Source: GCA-2731375 sp964344935 (GTDB taxonomy: Bacteria > Pseudomonadota > Alphaproteobacteria > GCA-2731375). From it: a stretch of 64,000 nt of DNA. Where the stretch lies: contig CAYFPL010000002.1 of the NCBI GenBank assembly GCA_964344935.1, positions 558,001-622,000 of the forward strand, in the 5' to 3' direction. The position numbers were made by a program, and so were the translations under genes. Under the pieces are notes generated by a model. That model searched no databases, was not told where the DNA came from, and was given only the letters and a program-made list of their open reading frames with translations. Shown in pieces: positions 27,320-35,440 of the stretch. Position 1 is the stretch's first letter, and each line of letters opens with the position of its first letter.

Positions 27320-28198
27320 CTACTCATCACCCGGGCCGCCAAGGGCTTTTGGCATCACTTCGCGGTGGAAGCCGGGATAAGGGTCGTTTCCCGGCCCCTC
27401 GGGCAGGGTGTAATTGTGCTGCATATTGGGTGCCGCGCCATCGACCCGGATGCAGCTACCCGAAATATATGCCGCTGCCGGGCTCAACAAGAAGACCACC
27501 GCCGCCGAGACCTCCGCCTCGCGGCCCAAGCGGTTGAGCGGCACATGCTGAGGCAGAGAACGCATATGATCGCCCCAGCCGCCGCCATAGGTATCGAAGC
27601 CCGATGTTATGATCCAGCCCGGCGCCACGGTATTGACCCGGATGCCAAAGCGGCCCCATTCAACCGCCGCAGTTTTGGTAAAATTCTCCATTCCTCCCCG
27701 GGCGGCACCGGAATGCCCCATGGTAGGCAGGGACATCCAATGATCAGCCGTGATATTGACGATGACACCGTTGCCTTGCGCCTTCATGCACTGGCGGAAA
27801 AGCTCGCGGCTCATCAGGAAGCCGCCAGTCAGGTTGGTGTTGACCACCGCGTCCCAGCCCTTCTTGGAAATATCCTCCAGGCCGGCGGTAAACTGCCCTC
27901 CGGCATTGTTGACCAGTCCATAGACGGGACCATCCCGGTTGAGGATCATGTCCACGGCGGCGATAACGTCCTCTTCTTCCCGGATATCGAGGGCTTGAAT
28001 ATCCGCCTTGCCGCCGTCTTCGATGATCTCTGCCTGCACTTTCTCAAGTTTTTCGCGCCGGCGCCCGATCAAGACGACCTTGGCGCCCAGATGGGCCAGT
28101 TCATGGGCCATGCACCGGCCCATGCCGCTGCCACCCCCGGTGACGATAATGGTTTGGTCGGCAAACAAATCTGGCCGGAACACGGTTCCGTAGGGCAT
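27320..28198 (-). CDS. SDR-family reductase, 2,4-dienoyl-CoA reductase-like
   Basis: 292 residues from ATG 28198. The NAD(P) motif is TGGGSGMGR and the second motif NNAGGQF. At the catalytic site the standard Tyr-x3-Lys is absent; the text reads GHSGAARGGMENFTK, the pattern of peroxisomal 2,4-dienoyl-CoA or trans-2-enoyl-CoA reductase relatives. PGWI and the C-terminal SGSCIRVDGA are standard SDR features. Its neighbours, the carboxylase alpha subunit and acyl-CoA dehydrogenase on the same strand, support a role in fatty-acyl-CoA metabolism. Confidence 0.9.
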   Translation of the reverse strand: MPYGTVFRPDLFADQTIIVTGGGSGMGRCMAHELAHLGAKVVLIGRRREKLEKVQAEIIEDGGKADIQALDIREEEDVIAAVDMILNRDGPVYGLVNNAGGQFTAGLEDISKKGWDAVVNTNLTGGFLMSRELFRQCMKAQGNGVIVNITADHWMSLPTMGHSGAARGGMENFTKTAAVEWGRFGIRVNTVAPGWIITSGFDTYGGGWGDHMRSLPQHVPLNRLGREAEVSAAVVFLLSPAAAYISGSCIRVDGAAPNMQHNYTLPEGPGNDPYPGFHREVMPKALGGPGDE

Positions 28199-28399
28199 GG
28201 CATCTCTCGACTTGATAGCTGCGGGACGTCGGACAGGGCGGCGCCCCAATCATTTCGAAGCTACTGAAGGGGCGTGCGGAGGTCAAGAAAGCCCAAGCCT
28301 CGCGGCCGCCACAGAAGCATTGCTTTCCCGGCGAAGCGAGGCTATGTCAGGGTTCAGAAACAACACATAACGGCTTAAGAGCTTGGGAGATTGAAGAGC

Positions 28400-28702
28400 A
28401 TGTCGTTGGAGCAGGTTACAGAAGGATTGCGCGAACGGGTCGGTGAGGATTGCGGCCTGGGCGCCTCGGTGAAATGGGATTTCGGCGACGGCACGTTCCT
28501 GTTGTTGGATGCCGCGCAAGTCCCCAACGTGGTGTCCAACGATGACGCCGATGCCGATTGCACCCTGAAGATCAGCATGGACGATTTCCTCGCCATGACC
28601 CAGGGCGAACTTGACGGCACCTCCGCCTTCATGTCGGGCCGGCTAAAGATCGAAGGCGACATGGGCATCGCCATGAAGCTGCAAAGCGTGCTTCGCGGCT
28701 GA
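28400..28702 (+). CDS. SCP2 sterol-carrier domain protein
   Basis: 100 residues forming one SCP2 domain: VKWDFGDGTFLLLDA, CTLKISMDDFLAMTQGELDG, and the lipid-tunnel end SAFMSGRLKIEGDMGIAMKL. Start ATG 28400 lies behind gggagattgaagagc. Bacterial SCP2 proteins bind acyl-CoA or other lipids in the cytoplasm. It is divergent from the SDR gene and close to the carboxylase/dehydrogenase genes, which agrees with acyl-CoA handling. Confidence 0.92.
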   Translation: MSLEQVTEGLRERVGEDCGLGASVKWDFGDGTFLLLDAAQVPNVVSNDDADADCTLKISMDDFLAMTQGELDGTSAFMSGRLKIEGDMGIAMKLQSVLRG

Positions 28703-28704
28703 CC

Positions 28705-29175
28705 CTAAATCCAGCGGCGCACCCGCGCCTTATAATTCAGATAGGCCTCGCCGAACTTGTCGGCGAGGTAGCGTTCCTCGCGAGCGATCACGCCATAGCG
28801 CATCACTGCCAGCACCGGCAGCAGCATGAGCAATAGCCAAGCGCTGTTGGCGACGGTGGCGAGACCCAAAAAGGTCAGGCTCAGCGCCACATAGATAGGA
28901 TTGCGGCTGTAGCGGTAGATACCGTCTTCCACCAAGGCTGTCGCCGGCAAAGGCGTGGGCACGTTGGTGCCCGCCGCCTTGAAACGACCCAGGGCCAAGA
29001 CCAAGAGCGCGATGCCGCCGGCAATCAGGGCAAGGCCAAGGGGGTATTGTACCGGCATGGGCAGCCAGGGCGCAGGCTTGAAATAATCCAATACCAGACC
29101 CAGCGCCAAAGCCCCTAAGAACAATCTAGGTGGCCGGACGATGACGCCGGGATTATCGGCTGTGTCGTGGTCCAT
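28705..29175 (-). CDS. Isoprenylcysteine methyltransferase-like membrane methyltransferase
   Basis: 156 residues from ATG 29175 behind aggaggttttcc. Four hydrophobic segments are visible. The active-site pattern of the ICMT/PEMT superfamily is present: TALVEDGIYRYSRNPIYVAL (SAM site) and the C-terminal REERYLADKFGEAYLNYKARVRRW. Members methylate lipids or isoprenoid cysteines; bacterial substrates are mostly unknown. Its stop is 2 bases from the convergent SCP2 gene. Confidence 0.9.
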   Translation of the reverse strand: MDHDTADNPGVIVRPPRLFLGALALGLVLDYFKPAPWLPMPVQYPLGLALIAGGIALLVLALGRFKAAGTNVPTPLPATALVEDGIYRYSRNPIYVALSLTFLGLATVANSAWLLLMLLPVLAVMRYGVIAREERYLADKFGEAYLNYKARVRRWI

Positions 29176-29247
29176 TGGAAAACCTCCTGTGAGCGCGGCG
29201 AGGGAGGGTGGCCGTTGTGAGGGTCGCGGCCCCCTCCCCACCGGGTC

Positions 29248-29760
29248 CTAGGTGCGGCGATGCCTCGAGAGCAAATCGTCCAGGGACTTCTGCTGTTTGG
29301 TGTTCAGTGTGCTGTAGAAGCGGTCAAAGGCCGGACGCACCTTCACCACGATGTCCAGGCCAGCGCTGAGCACGGTTTCCAGCAAGGCGAATTTCTCTGT
29401 CGCGGTGATCGGCATCTTGCCGTCCTTTAGGCTGGCGCAGGCTTCGCCAACCCGGACATCCCCGTCACGCAAGGACTGGGCCAGTTCACTCCACGCCTGT
29501 TGCTGGGGCGTAGTGAAGTTCATGAAGTTTTCGACGAAATCGATGGCATGTTCCACCTTTTCGCTGCGGCGATCGGAACACATATGCGCCAGGCGATGGC
29601 CATGGCGGCGGCCATGATGCCCGCCGAATGCAGCCGTCACGGCCCGCATTTCGGCCGCTTCAGCACTGATCGTCGAACTGAGAGAGACGGTGGTTGCGGC
29701 GACAATTGCGATGGCGACCGCGCCGATGACGCCGGAAATGACAATGCCTTTTTTGATCAT
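29248..29760 (-). CDS. Periplasmic Spy/CpxP-like protein with His-rich segment
   Basis: 170 residues from ATG 29760 (RBS aggag). A signal peptide or anchor spans about residues 5-35. A His-rich run follows (H48, H49, H53, H55, H59). The helical body carries two LTxxQ-like motifs, FTTPQQQAW and LNTKQQKSL, which define the Spy/CpxP/CnrX superfamily of periplasmic chaperones and metal sensors. It is divergent from an OmpR-type regulator and its kinase, exactly as cpxP lies beside cpxRA, so it is likely a target and feedback partner of that system. The histidines suggest metal binding (inference). Confidence 0.85.
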   Translation of the reverse strand: MIKKGIVISGVIGAVAIAIVAATTVSLSSTISAEAAEMRAVTAAFGGHHGRRHGHRLAHMCSDRRSEKVEHAIDFVENFMNFTTPQQQAWSELAQSLRDGDVRVGEACASLKDGKMPITATEKFALLETVLSAGLDIVVKVRPAFDRFYSTLNTKQQKSLDDLLSRHRRT

Positions 29761-29950
29761 CTTGATGCTCCTATTTCTGCAGTACGGGCGTCGTACTGAC
29801 AGAAACCTAGGATGGCGTTGTAACGGGCGTATTGCAGACAACGGGTCATTCGGTAAGGCAATGTTACCCGTTAGCCGCCTGCAACATTTCGTTACAAGAA
29901 TTTTTCTGGCGCAACGTGTGATCGGGCCCTCCCTGCCCTAATATCGGATC

Positions 29951-30676
29951 ATGGAGAAAGAGCCACATATCCTGGTGGTCGACGACGACCGGGAAATCCG
30001 CGATCTGTTGTCGCGGTTCCTGCGCAAGCATGGCTTTCGTGTGGACAGTGCCGCCGACGGCCGGGAAATGTGGCGGCTCCTGGACGGCGGTCGGTTCGAC
30101 CTGATCGTACTGGATCTGATGTTGCCCGGTGAAGACGGCCTCTCTCTCTGCCGCCGTCTTCGGGCCCAGACGGGAAATGTCACGCCGATCATCATGCTGA
30201 CGGCCATTGGGGAAGAGATGGATCGCATCATCGGACTGGAGATGGGTGCCGATGATTATCTGGCCAAACCCTTTAACCCTCGGGAGCTGCTGGCCCGCAT
30301 GCGCGCTGTACTGCGCCGCAGCGGCGCCGCGCCGATCCCTTCCGAAGCCGCCGGGAGGGGGGAACTGACATTCGCTGGCTGGCGACTAAACCCGGCCCGG
30401 CGGGAACTGCTGGCGCCCGATGGCAGCCTGGTGGATCTGACAGGGGGTGAGTTCGAACTGCTTTGCGCCCTGGCCAACCGGCCCAACCGGCTTTTGAGCC
30501 GCGAACAATTGCTGGACCAGACCCGCGGCCGTGAGGCGGTGCCTTTCGATCGCGCCATCGATGTGCAGATCAGTCGCCTGCGCGGCAAGATCGAGGCGGA
30601 TCCGAAGAACCCGGCGATCATCAAGACCGTGCGTGGCGGCGGATACATATTCGCGGCAGAGGTGGAACAATCATGA
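29951..30676 (+). CDS. OmpR/CpxR-type response regulator
   Basis: 241 residues: receiver domain with D11-D13 acidic pocket, acceptor D55 in LIVLDLMLPGEDG and Lys in YLAKPF; then an OmpR winged-helix DNA-binding domain from about 130 to 235 with LTGGEFELLCALA and VDVQ/IDVQISRLRGKI. It overlaps the kinase gene by 4 bases (ATGA), so the pair is translationally coupled. Likely target: the intergenic region at 29761-29950 shared with the Spy/CpxP-like gene. Confidence 0.95.
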   Translation: MEKEPHILVVDDDREIRDLLSRFLRKHGFRVDSAADGREMWRLLDGGRFDLIVLDLMLPGEDGLSLCRRLRAQTGNVTPIIMLTAIGEEMDRIIGLEMGADDYLAKPFNPRELLARMRAVLRRSGAAPIPSEAAGRGELTFAGWRLNPARRELLAPDGSLVDLTGGEFELLCALANRPNRLLSREQLLDQTRGREAVPFDRAIDVQISRLRGKIEADPKNPAIIKTVRGGGYIFAAEVEQS

Positions 30677-32022
30677 TCCGCCGCCTTTGGCCCGGCTCCC
30701 TAGCCGGACGGGTCGCCATGGTGCTGGTCGCCGGGTTGCTGGTATTCGGCGTCGCGGCAGTGGCTTGGTTCCTGCATGACCGCGGCGAGCGGACCCTGGG
30801 CCTGTTCGCCCGCGCCATGTCCATCCAGGTGGCCGCCATGGCGGATCTATTGGAAAAAACGCCAGCGGCCGAGCGGGGCAAAATACTTTCCGCCCTGGGC
30901 GGGCCGATGATGCGGGTCCGGGTCTCCCAACGAGGCCCCGAACTGCAGCGATCCGGTTGGAAGCGCCCGGCGGAATTTCCTGAACCGATCCGGGAGAACC
31001 TGGCGATATTGGAGTCCCGCCCGGTCTTTGTGCGCCTGTTCCGGCCCTGGGAAGACGATGGCCGCCGCGGCCACCGTCACGGCCACAGCATGGTGATCGC
31101 CGTGGAATTGCAGAATGGCGAATGGTTGCGGGTCGGCCTACACCGGGGACCGTCGGTCCTGCGCCGAGGATTTGGCCCGCTGGCCTGGTTGATCCTGACG
31201 GTGGTGGTGGTCATCGTCGTAACAGTTTGGGCGGCGCATCGCATGACCCGCCCCCTGCGCCGCTTTGCCGCGGCCGCTGATCGTTTTGGGGTAGATATGC
31301 GCGCGCCGCCAATGCCCGAGCACGGCTCGCGCGAAATGCGCCGCGCCACTGTCGCCTTTAATCGCATGCAGGAGCGCCTGCGCCGGTTCGTGGATGACAG
31401 AACCATGATGCTGGCCGCCATTTCCCATGATCTGCGAACAGTTCTGACGCGGCTGCGCCTGCGGGCCGAGTTCATTGAAGACATGGAGCAGCAGGACAAA
31501 GCCGTGGCCGACATCGACGAAATGCAGGCCATGTTGGACGAGACCTTGTCTTTCGCCCGCGACGACGCCCAGGAAGAAGAGACAGTGAAGACGGATCTGT
31601 CTTCCCTGCTGCAAAGCCTCTGCAGCCTATTCACCGATACCGGTCAGGACGTTTCCTTCGACGGCCCTGCCCATCTACCCCTCAACTGCCGGCCGGTATC
31701 CCTGCGCCGGGCTCTTCGCAACCTGCTCGACAACGCGGTCCGCTACGGTAACCGGGCCCAGGTCCAATTGTCTGAAGACGGACGCGAGGCTGTGGTGGAG
31801 ATCACCGACAATGGGCCTGGCATTCCCGAAAACATGCGCAGCAGGGTCTTTCAGCCCTTCTTCCGCCTGGAATCATCCCGTAGCCGGGAAACCGGGGGCA
31901 CGGGACTGGGGCTATCCAGCGCCCGGACAATCATCCGCCGCCATGGCGGCGACATTACGCTGCACGACGCGCCCCGGGGCGGTCTTTTGGCGCGGGTCGT
32001 TCTGCCAATCGAAAGCGCCTAG
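30673..32022 (+). CDS. EnvZ/CpxA-like sensor histidine kinase
   Basis: 449 residues. Membrane helices at about 14-34 and 170-188 enclose a periplasmic domain of some 135 residues with a His cluster (H134, H136, H138 in RRGHRHGHSM). HAMP and HisKA follow, with H252 in ISHDLRTVLTRLRLR; the proline that normally follows HDLRT is Val here. The HATPase domain has DNAVRYG, DNGPGIP and GGTGLGLSSA. The matching His-rich runs in this sensor and in the divergent Spy-like protein suggest that both see the same metal (inference). Confidence 0.95.
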   Translation: MIRRLWPGSLAGRVAMVLVAGLLVFGVAAVAWFLHDRGERTLGLFARAMSIQVAAMADLLEKTPAAERGKILSALGGPMMRVRVSQRGPELQRSGWKRPAEFPEPIRENLAILESRPVFVRLFRPWEDDGRRGHRHGHSMVIAVELQNGEWLRVGLHRGPSVLRRGFGPLAWLILTVVVVIVVTVWAAHRMTRPLRRFAAAADRFGVDMRAPPMPEHGSREMRRATVAFNRMQERLRRFVDDRTMMLAAISHDLRTVLTRLRLRAEFIEDMEQQDKAVADIDEMQAMLDETLSFARDDAQEEETVKTDLSSLLQSLCSLFTDTGQDVSFDGPAHLPLNCRPVSLRRALRNLLDNAVRYGNRAQVQLSEDGREAVVEITDNGPGIPENMRSRVFQPFFRLESSRSRETGGTGLGLSSARTIIRRHGGDITLHDAPRGGLLARVVLPIESA

Positions 32023-33301
32023 TCTCTCGTATCGCGCCAGCGGTAATACCAGCTCAAGGTTCGCGCCAGGGGCACGACCAGATCATGCATGGGCATGGGT
32101 TTCAGCGGCAGTGCGGGCAGGGCAAGCTCCTCGGCCGGCGCGCCCAGGACGCGCTCGGCCATCATCCGGCCCACCGCCGTTCCAGGGCGATACCCCGGCC
32201 ACTGTACCCTAAGGCGGCGATCACGCCGCCGGCCAGTTCGTGGTAGCGGGGCAGACGCTCCGGCGTCATGGCGATGATGCCCTCCCAGAAATACTCGATT
32301 TGGGGGTTCTCGATCTGCGGAAAAGCCACGTTCAGGCGCTTGATGGTGGAAGCTGTCATGCGCCCACGCGCGCCGGCGGTGAATACCGGCGCCGAGGTTG
32401 TGACGATGCGCCCGAAACGGTCCTTGCGGAAAGCCCAAAGCGCCTGGCGCGTGTCCGAGAGGCCGTGGTTCCCTGGCAGAACCGACTTGGCCACGTTATC
32501 GCTCAACGGTGCCGTCGCCAGATGGCTAGACCGCAACGGCACGATGGTCTGGCGCAGATTGGGGAACAGGTTATCCGTATAGCCGTTGGTCGCAAGGATA
32601 ACATTGTCGGCACGCACGCTGCCCATGGCGGCCTTTAGGCGCCATTTGTTCCCGTCACGGTCGATAGATTGGACCGGACTGTCACCGTGCACTGCGGCAC
32701 CAGCGGTCTGAGCCGCCCGCGCCAGGCCACGGGAATAACTGAGGGGCTGAACATGACCGCCAGAGCGATGCATCCAGCCGCCATGATAGATGGGGCTGCC
32801 GGTCAATTCCTGCGCCTGTTCGGCATCAAACATCTCCACCGGCGCGCCACGGGCCGCCCATTGGTCATGCTTGGCCTGCACGCCTTTCAGGCGGGAGGGG
32901 CGGTGCGCGGGCTGCAGCCAGCCGTTCTGAGCTGCATCGCAGTCGATCTCGTACTTGCGGATCAAGTCGAATACCAGATCGGCGGAGCCCGCCACCATGG
33001 CGTTCAGCCGTTCTCCCCGCACTGGACCGAATTCGGCCACGGCGTCGTCTGGGTTATGGCGGCTATAGGCGGGGATGACCTGGCCGTTGTTGCGCCCGGA
33101 GGCGCCGAAGCCAGGCTGTCCGGCTTCCAGCAACACCACATCCGTGCCGGCCTCGGCCAAATGTAGGGCCGCCGAAAGGCCCGTGAAGCCGCCACCTACC
33201 ACGGCCACGCCCGCCGTAATCTCGCCGTCGAGAGATGGGTACAGAGGACCGGGCGAAACCGTGTGGGTCCATAGGTTGGAACGGGGATCGGCCGGATGCA
33301 T
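32019..33301 (-). pseudogene. FAD-dependent amino-acid oxidase (DadA/DAO family), frameshifted near the C-terminus
   Basis: The frame from ATG 33301 gives a full DAO N-terminus: VAVVGGGFTGLSAALHLAEAG, LLEAGQPGFGASGRNNGQV, then a normal body to ALGYSGRGIAL. There the frame runs into an early TGA. The expected end (GTAVGRMMAERVLGAPAEE... to YYRWRDTRD) continues in another frame down to 32019. One missing G in the CTGG stretch at about 32182 restores a 427-residue protein. The missing piece is part of the flavin-binding C-terminus, so the protein as written would probably be inactive. It may be real decay or a homopolymer base-calling error. Its end overlaps the convergent sensor-kinase stop. 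Confidence 0.85.
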
Positions 33302-33318
33302 GGGATATATGTCCTGAT

Positions 33319-34128
33319 TTACTGGTCCAGGCCTGGGCTTGTGGCCTGGCGCGGATCGACGCCTTTGGCGTGCTTGCTCTTGCGGCCGCGGGAAAGGGTG
33401 CGAAAGGATTCATACAGCAAGGCGGCCAAACCAAGGCCGCCGCAAACGCCTTGCAACAGCAATGTCGACCAAAAATAGCCGTACAGACCCGCCCCTGGCA
33501 GCAACAGCAAAAGCGGCGCAACAAAAAAACCGTTGGTCATGAGGCGGTCATTCAGACCTTCCAGGCTGGCCAGTGCGCGGCCTTTTCGGTAGCTGGCCGG
33601 GCCGGTCTGGTCTTCCATCCATAGCCGGAAGAACTGCAGCCGGTTCGAGATCATATCGTTGTAGGTAAAGACCAACGCCGCCACTGCCCCTGCCGCGACC
33701 GGCCAAACCAGTCCATCTATGCGCCATATTGCGATGCCGGCGGCCAAGGGTGCGCCCGCGTAATAGAACCGGTCCGCCACACCGTCAAAGAATTTGCCCC
33801 AGTAACTGGCACCGTCACTCAAACGGGCCAGGTTTCCATCCAGGCAGTCGCCTACAAAGCAGAAATAGTAAAGCAGCGCTACCAGCCATCCCAGATGCGC
33901 GGGTCCGAACGCCAGCAGCAAGACAGCGAGCACTGCCGCCAACAGCCGCAGCGCCGTCATCTGGTTCGCCGTCCAACCCCGGTTATAGAAGAAGGGCGTT
34001 AGGGCGTTGCCGATGGGCCGGCCGATATGACGTACGACTGCCATATTGCGGATCTGTCCGTTAAAGGACGCCTCCACCTCTGCCCGGGTGATGGGCTTCC
34101 GTTTCCGGCTATGTTCGCCGCCGGCCAC
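33319..34128 (-). CDS. CDP-alcohol phosphatidyltransferase family membrane protein
   Basis: 269 residues from GTG 34128, with about six hydrophobic segments. The CDP-alcohol signature D-G-x2-A-R-x8-G-x3-D-x3-D is complete in DGNLARLSDGASYWGKFFDG plus VAD. Such enzymes join a CDP-activated alcohol to a second alcohol, for example in phospholipid or inositol-phosphate synthesis; the acceptor is not predictable. The gene begins directly after the YtoQ stop codon (1-base gap), so the two are cotranscribed. Confidence 0.9.
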   Translation of the reverse strand: MAGGEHSRKRKPITRAEVEASFNGQIRNMAVVRHIGRPIGNALTPFFYNRGWTANQMTALRLLAAVLAVLLLAFGPAHLGWLVALLYYFCFVGDCLDGNLARLSDGASYWGKFFDGVADRFYYAGAPLAAGIAIWRIDGLVWPVAAGAVAALVFTYNDMISNRLQFFRLWMEDQTGPASYRKGRALASLEGLNDRLMTNGFFVAPLLLLLPGAGLYGYFWSTLLLQGVCGGLGLAALLYESFRTLSRGRKSKHAKGVDPRQATSPGLDQ

Positions 34129-34129
34129 T

Positions 34130-34600
34130 CTAGCCGGTCGCAGCCAGGCGGCCGTTGATCACATATTCGAGAATCTGCACCACCTGCTCCGGAGTCTCAG
34201 CCGTTGCCAGGGCAGCGCCGTCCACTTCCTTTAGGGCATGGCGCAATGCGGGATCGTGCAATGTGATGATCGGCGTGCCGAGGGCCGCGGCATAGCCGGC
34301 ATCGAAGGCGGCGTTCCATTGTTTGTACTTATCACCGAAACGGACGACCACCACATCGGCGCGGTCGATCAGCGTCCGGGTGCGGATGGCATTAACTTTG
34401 GCGCCCTTGTGATCATGCCAAAAGGGTTCATCTTCGCGTCCCAGAATGGCGACGCCGCAATCGTCGGACGAGGCGTGGTCGGTCACGGGCGAGGCGAAAT
34501 CGATTGGCAGGTCCGCCTTCTCCGCGCCGGCAATGATCCGTTCCCGCCAATCCGTGTGAATTTCACCGGAGAGATAAACATCCCATGTCTGTTCGCTCAT
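34130..34600 (-). CDS. ytoQ: YtoQ family protein
   Basis: 156 residues from ATG 34600 (MSEQTWDVYLSGEIHTDWR), preceded by ggaga. It shows the YtoQ pattern: YLSGEIHTDWRE, DFASPVTDHASSD, and DRADVVVVRFGDKYKQWNAAFDAG. The fold is related to nucleoside 2-deoxyribosyltransferases, but the activity of YtoQ is not known. It lies between a VOC-domain gene and a CDP-alcohol phosphotransferase gene on the same strand. Confidence 0.88.
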   Translation of the reverse strand: MSEQTWDVYLSGEIHTDWRERIIAGAEKADLPIDFASPVTDHASSDDCGVAILGREDEPFWHDHKGAKVNAIRTRTLIDRADVVVVRFGDKYKQWNAAFDAGYAAALGTPIITLHDPALRHALKEVDGAALATAETPEQVVQILEYVINGRLAATG

Positions 34601-34612
34601 TATGGTCTCCAT

Positions 34613-35332
34613 CTATTGTTCAAGGGTGCCGGTCAATTGCGCACGCTGGGATACTTCCAGCCAATTACCATCAGGATCGCGGACAAAGGAAAAGCGTGTG
34701 GTAGTGCCGATTGTCCGCGGTTCTCCGCCCTCCCGGCCACCGCGGGCCAGGATGCCTGCGTGTTCCATGTCGCATTTGTGGATCTGTACGGTGGTATAGC
34801 GATAGCCGGCCGCCTGCTTGTCGTCGGGCGTCGGTTTCACGCTTCTGTCTTCGCGCAGAAATAGCACCGTATCACCGGCAATCACCGTATCGTCCTCGCC
34901 GACGGCAAACTCCAGGGCATCGGCCCAAAAGTGTTTGGCCGCCGACAGATCGCTGACCGCCATTTCGATACCGATCCCCACCACGCCTCGGTGGCCGGTG
35001 GGCACGATGGCGACCTCGTTACCGTCGGGATCTTTCAGTTTCGCCGGCGCGCTGATCCCTTCGCGCGCGATCAACAGGCGTCGATAGCCGGACGGGGGTA
35101 AATCAGGCATAGGGTCGCGGGCATGATTGATCTTTAGGATCGAGCCGTTCATGTGGTGGCGCAATTGATGCACGCCGCCCCCCAGCTTGCCCAGATGGTC
35201 GAATTTTAGGCCCACCGTGTTCTGCCAGAAGTCTAACTGCTCCTCCCGGCGATTGGTGTAGAGACCAATATCCAGATGTTGTTTCGCCAGATCCACCCGC
35301 ACGAACTCCCATCGACGCGACGCCGGGCACAT
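34613..35332 (-). CDS. VOC-superfamily protein (glyoxalase/bleomycin-resistance fold, two modules)
   Basis: About 239 residues with two paired beta-alpha-beta-beta-beta modules: the first begins HLDIGLYTNRREEQLDFWQ and ends AKLKDPDGNEVAIVP; the second begins GIGIEMAVSDLSAAKHFWA and ends FSFVRDPDGNWLEVSQRA. Metal-ligand positions (H20, E residues at the module ends) fit a metal-dependent lyase or dioxygenase. The reaction is unknown. A GTG at about residue 13 behind gggag may be the true start, since the first dozen residues are not family-like. It heads the ytoQ/CDP-alcohol operon. Confidence 0.85.
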   Translation of the reverse strand: MCPASRRWEFVRVDLAKQHLDIGLYTNRREEQLDFWQNTVGLKFDHLGKLGGGVHQLRHHMNGSILKINHARDPMPDLPPSGYRRLLIAREGISAPAKLKDPDGNEVAIVPTGHRGVVGIGIEMAVSDLSAAKHFWADALEFAVGEDDTVIAGDTVLFLREDRSVKPTPDDKQAAGYRYTTVQIHKCDMEHAGILARGGREGGEPRTIGTTTRFSFVRDPDGNWLEVSQRAQLTGTLEQ

Positions 35333-35440
35333 ATAGCAGAAATACGGCCAACGTGAGTCCTTTGTGCCACTTTTCCACGCGCGCGATTGATGCTATATGG
35401 CCCCGCCGCCGGAATTGCGGCAAACATCCGGAACCAACTT

